A stretch of 64,000 bases of DNA from Bacteroidia bacterium (lineage in GTDB: Bacteria > Bacteroidota > Bacteroidia > AKYH767-A > OLB10). Below are positions 8,941 to 18,317 of this stretch, piece by piece. The stretch's first letter is position 1. Every line of letters begins with the position of its first letter. The DNA lies in assembly GCA_037045145.1 (NCBI GenBank), contig JBAOIA010000012.1:1054001-1118000 (forward strand). The letters run 5' to 3'. The position numbers and the translations under genes are program-made. The notes beneath the pieces were generated by a model. It had not been told where the DNA came from. It was given only the letters and a program-made list of their open reading frames with translations, and did no database searches.

Positions 8941-9337
8941 TTATTACCACCTTGAGAATGATTTTATTTCCATTAAATTATAAAATAATTTGCTGGTTTC
9001 AAAATCTTTGCCCACTTTTACAAAGCGGAAAATGAATTCCGCACAAAACAAAGATGAATCATAAAAATGAAGAAATAAAGTAGAATAAAATTGTGAAATA
9101 AAATATAAGCGTTTCGCTTTAAAGTTTCCTGTCATAGAAATCTTGCAAAATTTTAACAGCACAGGAGAGTAAAAGTGGAAACGCCTGCGTAAAACGTGGG
9201 CGTTCCTTTTGCTTCGTGCTGTAGGTTTGCAAGAACCTCTATGACGAGCATAGGAATTAGCCCGCGTTTTATTTTTTACCCCCCTACAAAATCCAAAAAA
9301 TCAATGTAATTTAGTCACACCCAAAAAACCAAATAAT
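8941..9337. other. Non-coding stretch between tRNA terminator and surface-protein locus
   Basis: No credible gene is seen in about 400 bases. The stretch contains the nested palindromic element at 9132-9244. It also holds a possible weak -7 box (TAATTTAG at 9307-9314, one mismatch to TAnnTTTG) 24 bases before the start codon of the A1 gene at 9338. Confidence 0.5.
9132..9244. repeat. MITE-like nested palindromic element
   Basis: Left arm blocks TCATAGA (9132-9138), TCTTGCAAA (9141-9149) and ACAGCAC (9156-9162) recur in inverted order on the right as GTGCTGT (9216-9222), TTTGCAAGA (9226-9234) and TCTATGA (9238-9244). Inside them GGAAACGCC and GGGCGTTCC form a further imperfect stem. A transcript would fold into one long hairpin. 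It has no open frame and resembles small non-autonomous repeats of Bacteroidota genomes; dispersion in the genome cannot be tested here. Confidence 0.6.
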
Positions 9338-9790
9338 ATGAAAAACCAAATCCAAGCAACTGCAATAGCCGTTTTGCTCTGCCTGTTTACATTCTTTACA
9401 CGAGCGCAATCACAATCAGTAAATATTGCCTTAACACTGCCGCCCGACACCATAGGTGCCTGCGAGAGCAATGTTTATGCCCTTTCATTTTCCGGAGCCA
9501 CCGGAGCAAGGGTAATCATTACTGCATCGCTTAGCAATGCGCCTGCGGCAAATTGCAGCAATGCAAGCCCCATCTATCTTGATTATATTGCTGCATCTAA
9601 CAATGTGAGCAATGTAGTTACCTACAACAACGGGCAAACCATGAGTTTTACCGTAACCAACAGCAACGCTGTAACACTATCGTATCATGCTTTTATTGAC
9701 TGCTCTATTATTTCAGATACAACCCAAGGAAACAGCAATATTAATTTTGTCCAAACATTTACAGACTCTTCTGCACTAACTATACTTTAG
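9338..9790 (+). CDS. A1 surface protein, 5' fragment (frameshifted)
   Basis: The N-terminal 150 residues of the large T9SS cargo protein that continues in another frame at 9793-16761. It begins with a good signal peptide (hydrophobic core AIAVLLCLFTFFT, cleavage likely after RAQS), then a beta-rich Ser/Thr/Asn-rich segment. The frame ends at TAG 9788-9790. Just before it, the frame that leads into the long downstream ORF reads NYTLAVNNQGNVHTS, which continues the theme smoothly. The total span 9338-16761 is 7424 bases, one short of a multiple of three, so one missing base near 9770-9778 explains everything. No slippery heptamer for programmed -1 frameshifting was seen. It is either a sequencing/assembly error or a real inactivating lesion. 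Confidence 0.75.
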   Translation: MKNQIQATAIAVLLCLFTFFTRAQSQSVNIALTLPPDTIGACESNVYALSFSGATGARVIITASLSNAPAANCSNASPIYLDYIAASNNVSNVVTYNNGQTMSFTVTNSNAVTLSYHAFIDCSIISDTTQGNSNINFVQTFTDSSALTIL

Positions 9791-9810
9791 CTGTCAACAA
9801 TCAGGGCAAT

Positions 9811-12800
9811 GTGCACACCTCGCTCAATGTGCAGATACCCAAGCTGGTGTCCTTATCCTCTAACCTCAACAAGGTGGCCTACTACAAAACAGATTCATTT
9901 CTTTATTTCTACTATCAGAACACCGGTACTACAAAACTCAATTTCAACTTTACTTTTACACCCGATGCTACAAACTATTGTCAACGGATTACAACAGGGC
10001 AACCGGAATATAATATTGGGTTAAACGGCAACTTTGTTCCAACAACACCCAACATTGCTGAGGTGCTGAACATTGGCGACACCCTTGTCATCAGGCAGGC
10101 TGTTCAGGCTAATGAATGTTTGGATAAAAGCCCTGCCTGCGGGTCTGTAGCTGCGCAGTTGCAATGGACATGCAACAACAACATTCCATCAAATATTTTC
10201 TGCACCAATTGCAAAAATGGTATCACCGTAAACTACTACATTAACAGTGGCGATGCTCCTGTTGTGAAAATAGAACGTCTGGCGCCAGCAGACTCTTTGT
10301 ATGATTTCAGTTGCCTGAACGATACGGTGAACTTTGTTCACTGGCAATATCGTGTTACCAACAGTGGTATGGGAGCCATGGATTCTTTGTTCTTTAACAT
10401 AAACCAATCCTTTCCAACACTCAATAATGCCCTGCCCAATTATAATGCACTGTCATTAATTCCATTTCAAAGTTTTAGCTGGCAACAAAATACAGGAAGC
10501 CTTTGCACTGTTGCTGTGGATACCCTGCACCGCAGCGACTGGCTGTGCAAAAATTTAGTTGCCGATGCCTTGTTTGAAGCAGCCTTCAAAATAAAGAACT
10601 TCGGCAATGCGGATACCGTTATTATCGCTTTTAATACCCTGCGTTGCTCCGAAGAAGATACCAACCTGTTTAACATTCAAAAAAATTATAACCATTGGGG
10701 GTTTAATTCTGTTAAGGGAAGAAAAGTTTGTGGCGATGGTGTGTCTGCAGACTATAATATAGGCTTAGCCAACACTACGTCCATCAGCACCCATGCCAGC
10801 GGAGGGTCGGCAGATGTTTCTCAGAATTTAATTTTCAGCCCCACGGTGACAGACCTTTCCGTAGCACCGGGCGCCACCTTTGGCGACAGCGCTCTTTTGA
10901 AAGTGCGTTTAAAAGGACTCTTGCCATCGCCTTATGACTATCAGCTTTATGGTTGCAGTGTGCCTGTAAACAACTGCCTGATGAACGGATGGCTCAGAGC
11001 AGAGGTACATTGCGACACCAATTTGCGCATTGCCGGTCCTGCCACGCATGCACAGTTGGTTTACTATCGTATTACGCAAGGCGACACCCTTGTTTTAAAA
11101 CCCGATTATGTTTTTGCTGCTGTTGACACCAACCTTTGTGAAGCCGGAAACTACAACTACTATTTTAACATGAACAGTGCAGGCTTTAAAGCATTTTTAG
11201 ACAGTGCCCATTTTGAATTTACCGTGCAGGCCTGCTGCAGAATTGATAAAGGAGCAACACCCTATCAAATCAATTTCTATACCTTGCCCAATCCGTCAAA
11301 CTGTCTTACCCTGACACAAACCACGCCCAATACCCTGCCCGTGATTTCTGATGTGCGTCAACAATGGCTGCCGCTAAGCTACACCGGTGACCAGATAAGT
11401 GTCCACTGCCCTGGATGCCTTGCCCCAGGTGCTATTGTTTCAAATTATAAAATAAATCGTGTTTCTTTTGGCTTACAGGACAGCAATAATGACAGCCGCA
11501 CTGATAATGCAACAAAGATAATCAAAGGCGACAACTATTACAACACTTTTAAAAATTATTTGAACGAAAATTTTGCCCATTACAGCGATACGCTGGAAGA
11601 TTATCTTTCCGCCTATTTTCAGGATGGCGACAACTCCGGCACCGGTGGCGGATACACCTATCAGCAATTAGTGACTGCCGGAGTGCCACTGCACTTTATG
11701 CAACTGAGCCGCATTATTCCCTTTGGGCTGGATTCTTTTAACCTTACCATTGACAGTGTAGTGCTTTATATTGACACCCTCATTCCCAACACCAATGCCT
11801 GCATAGATTGTGCAGACTTTGGGCTAACAGGCAATAGTGTTGTTACTCAAAGTGTGGTGGCTTTTAATCGGGCCGATGCTTACAGCCATTGTGTTTTGGC
11901 CGATGTGCCGCGCAATCAGTTGCTGTTTACTTTTTGCGACACCACCGGTGGCAATATCCAGGCCTTCGAAACTTTTACCAACAACTCTTTTCCCTTTGTG
12001 GCTTTTAAAACAGGGCAACGCTACAGGCTTAAAGTGCGCTACTCGGTTTGCGGCAACTACCGTCTGCCGTTTAATTCTATAAGCAATCTGGTATGCAATT
12101 CGCCCATCAGCAACAACCTGTGGTTTACAGGCAAACAGCAAGGTGCCGATGCCATTGCAACCCTGCCACAAATGCCCAACACCGTTGGTGCTATGGAAAC
12201 AGACTTTCATTATTCCTTTAACGCAAGCAGTGGTTATCCGTTGCCCAATCAGAACTTTATTGACTCTGCACGTTTCTACTGCGAAACTTTTGGCGGCAGG
12301 TTTTACTTTGCACCTACCTCGTACTACAACAACAGCACTGTTACCAACAGTCAGGGTTGCGAAAAACGAATCACTGCCGTTTATATTGCCGACCTTGCAG
12401 GCTACAGAAACCGTATCTTTGATGTTTATCCATACGAATATAGAGTGCCGCCACTTTTTGCCGATACCATCAGTTTTCAGATACCTAACGGTTATTACAT
12501 CTCCCTGATGAGAGTCCGTTCCGGTGTGTATTACGATAACAACGGACAACTGATGGCACCCTTTTCTGCTTACGACACGCTGACACCACCACAGCTTACA
12601 GGTCTGGTGCAGATACCCTTTGACGCACTGCCAGTGATGCATTGTTTGCAACAAAGCATGAGTCCCGCAGGCAATGACACGGCTGCCTTTGCTGGCGACC
12701 AGTTTACCCGATTGGAATTGCAGTGTTTTATCCGAAGGTTCGACTGCAGCAACACTATTGACACCCTGCCGCTGTCGTCCGTTTATAGCAGCACAGGATT

Positions 12801-15800
12801 GTTTGAGTCGGAATGCAATCCAACAGAAAACCTCTCTTGCACACCTTTAGCAACAGCAGCAGACTCCATTCCTTTTAATGCCAACATACAACCGCTATTG
12901 GTACAGCCCAACCTGAACCTTGTTTTGCCTGTGAGCAACGTTGCCAATGCACAGCAGCAACAGTTGTGCTGGACAGTTAAAGTGCTCAACCCAAAGGTTG
13001 TTGTACAGCCCGGAACGCCTGACATTTACAGCACCGGTGCCGACAATGTGTTTTTGGGAGTGCCTTTAAATGGGGCAATCCCTGCCCTTCAAAACTGGCA
13101 GTTTACCCCCACGGGTCAGAGTACCATCAATGCTGTTAACGGCATCATTCCGCTTACGGCACATCTGGCAGCCGGTGATTCTGTTACAGGGCAGCTATGC
13201 GCTACTTTTGTGAGCTGCGACAGCACCATAAACTCCTTCCCTTTATATTACGGATGGAACTGCAACGGCTTCCCTACGGCCACTTCGCAAATACCCGATA
13301 CGGTATGTGGTGCCGGCTCTGTGACGCTTGGAATAGAATATTTTGAGGCAGCCATCACTGGCGAAGGCAAAGGATATATCCCTAATAATTACACCCTTTG
13401 CGACACCCTTAAAAAATTTACCTGCATTTTTAACAGCAATCCGGGATATGCCTATCCCGACTTTGCAGGGCTGATTAATATACCACAGGGGCTGAACATA
13501 CTCAGTGCCTATATACTGAACCCCAATGCTACGCCCGTTACGGTCTCCTACCTTACCGGCAGTGCCCCCTCGTGGCAGATAACACCTGCCAACATGCAGG
13601 CTTTGGGCTTTGCCAATGGCGGCATACACCTCACCGACAGGTTTTGTGTTTATTTTAATCTGATTCCTGAGTGCGCATTTGCCTCAGACACCATTTTGCC
13701 CAACATACTGGTAGCCGGCAAAAACTACTGTGGCGACTCGCTTTCCTATACAGCCTATTTTAACTACAACAACCAGAATCCGCTGTTTATGGACAGCACT
13801 GCCTGTACAGACTGCTGGAGCATTACCAAAACTGCCGGCACCGACACAACCAACGTAGGCGACACGCTTACCTACACCATTACCGTGTGTAACAACAGCG
13901 TAAATACGCAGACCGGTATCCTTGCAGACAACACCCCTGCAAATTTTGTGATTACCAACAGCACACTGCCTGCAACAGTAACGCTAAACTCCATGCAATG
14001 CGCCACCTTTACCGTATCAGGATATTTTACCTCTCCGGGTAGTTGTTTTTACAATGTAGCCTCCATTACTTCTCCGGCTAACACGGTTTGGAAAGATAGT
14101 GTTTGTGTGACGGTTCTTAATGTTTGTGCAAATACCGACACTACCTTTGCAGACAGTACCTATTCGGGAAAAAAGGTTTACAACAATATCTCTATTTTCA
14201 TTGCAGGAAAGTATTATGTAAGTGATTCATTAGTTTTAAATAACTGTATGGTCTATGCCAATGCAGGTTCACAAATAATCGTATTGGCAAACAGTACTCT
14301 TGTACTAAATAACACTTCCATACAAAGTTGTGATACTATGTGGCAAGGTATATTGGTAAACAATGAAGGAAGAATATATCTACTAAACAACAGTACACTA
14401 AAAGATGCTGATGTTGGAATAACAACAAATAAAGGCTCTGTTGCTATTATTGATTCTGCTAGTATTGTAGATTGTGTACGTGGCATATATGCGCCACCGG
14501 CAACCGGATTTGTTAATACATCCATAACTGTAAGTCGAACAGAAATTGCAATGAAATCAATAATATTTAAACCCGATTACATTGGACAGCCTGCACATGG
14601 CAATCTACCATATACCGGCATAGAGGTTAATAATATTATAATGACATTGGGAGGCATAGCAGGTAAATTAAATGAGTTTTATAAATTGAATAATGGGTTT
14701 GTAGCTCACAATAGCATAATAAACATTAAACGAACAAAGTTTTATAACATTACAAAAGATGTATCTTATACAAATCAATATCAGGGCATGGCTATGGCTA
14801 CTGATGCAAGCACTACTTCGCTGGCAATGATTAGAGTATTACCGGAGGCAACAACATATAACACTGTTGACAATGCCGAATACGGAATTTACGCAAGAGG
14901 TGTAACCGTTGCGGTTGACTACCTTCATTTGCTCAACGTGCGCTACGGTGTTTATTGCATTCAAACACCGGCAGCCAAAACAAGCACTGTTACCAATTGT
15001 ACAATTACATCAAGGCATATCGGAATATTCTTTGTCTCTAACCCTTTGGCTAAATTCATGATTGCAAATAATAACACTATTACTATCAGTGGCACTGTCA
15101 ACTCAGGTTTTTCACTCGGACATTATGGTATATGGATGAGCGAGGCCAATCCCAACGCATCTGTACGCTACTACTGCAATGGTAATACTATAAATCTTTA
15201 TAATGCACAGCACGGCATCTATTCTGGTGTGCTTAACACTGCCAAAATCAAATTCAACAACATAAAAATAAATAACAACGGCAACAATAGTGGTATTACT
15301 ATTTGGGCAAACCGTTATTCAAGCATTAGTTGCAATAGTATTTCAGGAATATATAGCAGTGGTCTTAATGCTTCTTCCAAAGGCATTCTAATGGGAAACA
15401 ACTCACTATTAGGAAGCAACTCGCTTTACTGCAATTCTGTTGACAGCACTCATCGCGGCATTTACTTTGGCGGTGTAAACCCAAGCACTTATTTAAAAGC
15501 TACAGAGTTTCATCACCATTACAATGGTTTATACATCAATAACTCTGGCAGCATTGGTTGGCAAACTCATTTTGGTAATCGTTGGAACAATACTAATTTA
15601 AGTTATCAGGCTTTTAGCGGAAACTCACAAGCACCCGCATTTTCTCGTTTCATTGTAGATTCAACATTAAGCAGCGATTACTGGCCTTTAAATAACATAA
15701 GTGGATGGTTTAATCCATCATCAGGTAATACTTTTTATTGTTCTAATTCATCTGTGTGCAACACTCCTCCACCGGCTCTTACTGCAACAGAAGTAGAAGA

Positions 15801-16761
15801 ACTGATTGCTAACGGCACATTTGAAACCGAAGAATTTGCCGAAGAAAGCCGTGCCATTGCCGAAGAATATTTATACGCATTACTGTCCAATGATTCAACA
15901 TTGCTGCTGGAAGATTCAGCTTTTGTTGCATTTATGTCAGAAAACGAAGATGCTGCCGTAGGATATTTATACGATACCGAAGAATATATGCGGGCTGCTT
16001 ACAGTTTTGATACGGTTTACATAAACCTGCTTGACAGTGCCAACAACCAAATTGATATTTTAAACGATAGCATAGTTTGGCTTGAGGAGAATCAGCCGCC
16101 AAATTGGGAAGCATTAAAGGAACAGTTTATCAATACCATTAATTTTTTAACCCAAACCATACAAAACATAAATATGCAACGTGATGCCTTAATGAACGAT
16201 AATTTCACTCAGGCCGAACTGGTAAATGAAATAGTAGTGCCTGAAAATCTCCCACAGGAAAACACGCAAATTATCAACGAACGCGAAATGCAGTTTATGG
16301 AAGAGGGTACTTTGATAATAACCAACAATTACGAAGAACTCTTTGCCATTGCATCTCAATGCCCCTATGCCGGGGGGCCTGCCGTTGAGCGCGCACGGAC
16401 ATTAATTGCACTGGTAAACGATTCTGTGTATTACGATGACGATAATGTGTGCCTGCAAAGTGGAATATACAGGCAAAGTAACAACAATAGCAATAATATA
16501 AAGCAGGAAATTAAAGTCATCAACATAAATCCCAATCCTGCAAATGATGAGGTAACAATAACATTAATTGGTAAATTCGAAGGACTATGCACCATTGAAA
16601 TAACCAACGCACTGGGTGTAATTATTGTAACCAAAACGCTTAACTGCAAAGATGCTGTTGCAAAAATTGATGTATCAAAACTTACACCGGGTGCATACAC
16701 CATTAAAGTAAACGCTGAAAATAAATACAGCGTTCATTCAAAACTGGTAATTATCAGATGA
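9811..16761 (+). CDS. A1: giant T9SS-secreted beta-helix surface protein (main frame)
   Basis: 2316 codons from a GTG at 9811, but most likely the continuation of the fragment starting at 9338 (intact product about 2474 residues). Order of parts: a long Cys/Asn/Thr-rich beta region to about residue 1330; a DUF11-type repeat (NVGDTLTYTITVCNN) at about 1340-1435; a right-handed beta-helix-like region with many short N-rich repeats at about 1440-1980; an acidic, mainly helical segment at about 1990-2225 containing the block QCPYAGGPAVERARTLIAL; and a type A T9SS sorting domain in the last 75 residues (INPNPANDEVTI ... LTPGAYTIKV ... KLVIIR). It should be exported through the outer membrane and held on or released from the cell surface. 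Its stop overlaps the B1 start by 4 bases (ATGA). The C-terminal half is paralogous to A2. Confidence 0.85.
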   Translation: MHTSLNVQIPKLVSLSSNLNKVAYYKTDSFLYFYYQNTGTTKLNFNFTFTPDATNYCQRITTGQPEYNIGLNGNFVPTTPNIAEVLNIGDTLVIRQAVQANECLDKSPACGSVAAQLQWTCNNNIPSNIFCTNCKNGITVNYYINSGDAPVVKIERLAPADSLYDFSCLNDTVNFVHWQYRVTNSGMGAMDSLFFNINQSFPTLNNALPNYNALSLIPFQSFSWQQNTGSLCTVAVDTLHRSDWLCKNLVADALFEAAFKIKNFGNADTVIIAFNTLRCSEEDTNLFNIQKNYNHWGFNSVKGRKVCGDGVSADYNIGLANTTSISTHASGGSADVSQNLIFSPTVTDLSVAPGATFGDSALLKVRLKGLLPSPYDYQLYGCSVPVNNCLMNGWLRAEVHCDTNLRIAGPATHAQLVYYRITQGDTLVLKPDYVFAAVDTNLCEAGNYNYYFNMNSAGFKAFLDSAHFEFTVQACCRIDKGATPYQINFYTLPNPSNCLTLTQTTPNTLPVISDVRQQWLPLSYTGDQISVHCPGCLAPGAIVSNYKINRVSFGLQDSNNDSRTDNATKIIKGDNYYNTFKNYLNENFAHYSDTLEDYLSAYFQDGDNSGTGGGYTYQQLVTAGVPLHFMQLSRIIPFGLDSFNLTIDSVVLYIDTLIPNTNACIDCADFGLTGNSVVTQSVVAFNRADAYSHCVLADVPRNQLLFTFCDTTGGNIQAFETFTNNSFPFVAFKTGQRYRLKVRYSVCGNYRLPFNSISNLVCNSPISNNLWFTGKQQGADAIATLPQMPNTVGAMETDFHYSFNASSGYPLPNQNFIDSARFYCETFGGRFYFAPTSYYNNSTVTNSQGCEKRITAVYIADLAGYRNRIFDVYPYEYRVPPLFADTISFQIPNGYYISLMRVRSGVYYDNNGQLMAPFSAYDTLTPPQLTGLVQIPFDALPVMHCLQQSMSPAGNDTAAFAGDQFTRLELQCFIRRFDCSNTIDTLPLSSVYSSTGLFESECNPTENLSCTPLATAADSIPFNANIQPLLVQPNLNLVLPVSNVANAQQQQLCWTVKVLNPKVVVQPGTPDIYSTGADNVFLGVPLNGAIPALQNWQFTPTGQSTINAVNGIIPLTAHLAAGDSVTGQLCATFVSCDSTINSFPLYYGWNCNGFPTATSQIPDTVCGAGSVTLGIEYFEAAITGEGKGYIPNNYTLCDTLKKFTCIFNSNPGYAYPDFAGLINIPQGLNILSAYILNPNATPVTVSYLTGSAPSWQITPANMQALGFANGGIHLTDRFCVYFNLIPECAFASDTILPNILVAGKNYCGDSLSYTAYFNYNNQNPLFMDSTACTDCWSITKTAGTDTTNVGDTLTYTITVCNNSVNTQTGILADNTPANFVITNSTLPATVTLNSMQCATFTVSGYFTSPGSCFYNVASITSPANTVWKDSVCVTVLNVCANTDTTFADSTYSGKKVYNNISIFIAGKYYVSDSLVLNNCMVYANAGSQIIVLANSTLVLNNTSIQSCDTMWQGILVNNEGRIYLLNNSTLKDADVGITTNKGSVAIIDSASIVDCVRGIYAPPATGFVNTSITVSRTEIAMKSIIFKPDYIGQPAHGNLPYTGIEVNNIIMTLGGIAGKLNEFYKLNNGFVAHNSIINIKRTKFYNITKDVSYTNQYQGMAMATDASTTSLAMIRVLPEATTYNTVDNAEYGIYARGVTVAVDYLHLLNVRYGVYCIQTPAAKTSTVTNCTITSRHIGIFFVSNPLAKFMIANNNTITISGTVNSGFSLGHYGIWMSEANPNASVRYYCNGNTINLYNAQHGIYSGVLNTAKIKFNNIKINNNGNNSGITIWANRYSSISCNSISGIYSSGLNASSKGILMGNNSLLGSNSLYCNSVDSTHRGIYFGGVNPSTYLKATEFHHHYNGLYINNSGSIGWQTHFGNRWNNTNLSYQAFSGNSQAPAFSRFIVDSTLSSDYWPLNNISGWFNPSSGNTFYCSNSSVCNTPPPALTATEVEELIANGTFETEEFAEESRAIAEEYLYALLSNDSTLLLEDSAFVAFMSENEDAAVGYLYDTEEYMRAAYSFDTVYINLLDSANNQIDILNDSIVWLEENQPPNWEALKEQFINTINFLTQTIQNINMQRDALMNDNFTQAELVNEIVVPENLPQENTQIINEREMQFMEEGTLIITNNYEELFAIASQCPYAGGPAVERARTLIALVNDSVYYDDDNVCLQSGIYRQSNNNSNNIKQEIKVININPNPANDEVTITLIGKFEGLCTIEITNALGVIIVTKTLNCKDAVAKIDVSKLTPGAYTIKVNAENKYSVHSKLVIIR

Positions 16762-18296
16762 TAAATAAAAATAACATAACACAAGCAACTGGCAGCGTTA
16801 TACTGCTGGTTGCTTTGTTATTTATTAATAACAAGTCCTGTGGACAAGGCTATAATCATACGTGGTTGTTAGGCTATCATTACAATATTAGCAATCCAAC
16901 CGATACAATGGCGCGAATGGATTTTACAAATAGCAGCTATTCTCTGATTCCACACTTGAGAAAAATGCCTTTTGCTGAGACACAGGGTAATATCTCTGAC
17001 GAAAATGGAAATTTTTTAATGAGCAGCAATGGTATTTGGATTGCTAATTCTATAGGAGATACAATGCCTAACGGGACTGGGCTAAATCCTGGCTGGGCAG
17101 CAACAAGTTTTAAAGATTATGGATTACCATTAATTAATGGTAACATTATATTGCCCATGCCCAATGATACTGACAAATTTGTTTTATTTCACCAAACAGC
17201 AGGGTCAATAACGTTAAATTCTCCAGAGATATTCTATACCATTATCGACAAAACACTGGATAGTGGAAAAGGTGATGTTGTTTCTAAAAATAATGTTGCA
17301 TTATCGGGCTCATTTGGTCATGGAATGGCAGCCTGTAAGCACGGAAACGGTAGAGATTGGTGGGTAGTTGCTTTTAATAATAATGCTGGCATTATGTATA
17401 AATTTTTAATAAGCCCAAACAATGTACAATATATTGGTAGCCAAAATCTAAATGTTCCTGTATATGGTGATTGGGCAGGGCAGCCTGTCTTCTCACCTGA
17501 CGGAAGTAAATTTGCATATCGTAATGGTTACAGCACCATCACTCAAACATGGGTTGAAAATATGAGACTGTTTCATTTTGACCGTTGCGATGCAACATTT
17601 ACACTTGATACTATTGTTGACTATACCGATTCCTTATTAGGCTATGGTACTGCATTTTCTTCTAACTCAAGATACCTCTACTTTGGTTCCTCTCATCACT
17701 TATATCAACTTGATACAGATTCATTAACTGTATTCGGAAGTTTGCAGTTAGTTGCTACAAGCGATACATTTCCATCTCCGTCTCCTCCTTTTTACACAAA
17801 TTTTCATACTATGTATCTTGCAGCTAACTGCAAGGTTTATCTGACATCAACAAATGGCGTTTTAGATTTGCACGAAATAGATTATCCAGATAGTGCGGGT
17901 ACAGCATGTAATGTTAACCTACACAACATTCATCTGCCGTGTTTTAATTTAGGAACAGTTCCAGTCCACCCAAACTATTATCTCGGTCGCTTAGTCGGCA
18001 GCCCTTGTGATTCTTTAACAAGCATTAATGATTTAGCCGTGCATGATTTTAAATTTTCTATTTTTCCTAATCCATCAAACGGCAACTTCAAAATAGTTTA
18101 TCTCTTACCACAGAACAAATCCGGCACACTCCAAATTTTTGATATTACAGGTAAAGAAGTTTACAAGCAAAATTTGCCGCAGTGGAGTACATTGCAATAC
18201 ATCTCATTGCCCAAAATCGCTAACGGTGTTTATCAATGTGTGATTAGCAGTGGCAATGAAAGGGTGCATAAAAAGTTGGTTGTCTTTAAAGAGTAA
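16758..18296 (+). CDS. B1: T9SS-secreted propeller-like protein of unknown function
   Basis: 512 residues. The N-terminus has a signal peptide (hydrophobic SVILLVALLFI) ahead of the mature start near QGYNH. The middle (about 40-415) has repeated strand-turn patterns such as QPVFSPDGSKFAY and AFSSNSRYLYFGSSHHLYQL, typical of WD40/Kelch-like beta-propeller blades, but no named family is recognised. The last 80 residues are a type A T9SS sorting domain (IFPNPSNGNFKIVYLL ... IANGVYQCVI ... KKLVVFKE). It is translationally coupled to A1 through an ATGA overlap. Its paralogue B2 has the same place after A2, and the final 41 residues of B1 and B2 are identical. Confidence 0.85.
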   Translation: MINKNNITQATGSVILLVALLFINNKSCGQGYNHTWLLGYHYNISNPTDTMARMDFTNSSYSLIPHLRKMPFAETQGNISDENGNFLMSSNGIWIANSIGDTMPNGTGLNPGWAATSFKDYGLPLINGNIILPMPNDTDKFVLFHQTAGSITLNSPEIFYTIIDKTLDSGKGDVVSKNNVALSGSFGHGMAACKHGNGRDWWVVAFNNNAGIMYKFLISPNNVQYIGSQNLNVPVYGDWAGQPVFSPDGSKFAYRNGYSTITQTWVENMRLFHFDRCDATFTLDTIVDYTDSLLGYGTAFSSNSRYLYFGSSHHLYQLDTDSLTVFGSLQLVATSDTFPSPSPPFYTNFHTMYLAANCKVYLTSTNGVLDLHEIDYPDSAGTACNVNLHNIHLPCFNLGTVPVHPNYYLGRLVGSPCDSLTSINDLAVHDFKFSIFPNPSNGNFKIVYLLPQNKSGTLQIFDITGKEVYKQNLPQWSTLQYISLPKIANGVYQCVISSGNERVHKKLVVFKE

Positions 18297-18317
18297 CGTA
18301 GTATTTTTAAAACAGCT

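Noticed and set aside
9760..9790. Programmed -1 ribosomal frameshift in A1
   Set aside because: No X XXY YYZ heptamer and no downstream pseudoknot candidate was seen; an indel is simpler.
11824..12654. 276-codon open frame on the minus strand inside A1
   Set aside because: It lies wholly antisense to the A1 coding region, has no recognisable domain, and its composition (Cys/His/Val/Ile-rich) is what the complement of the A1 Asn/Thr/Cys-rich codons would give.
9811..16761. Treating the 2316-codon frame as an independent gene starting at GTG 9811
   Set aside because: It would lack a signal peptide although it has a T9SS sorting domain, and the reading continues smoothly upstream of 9811 into the signal-peptide fragment.
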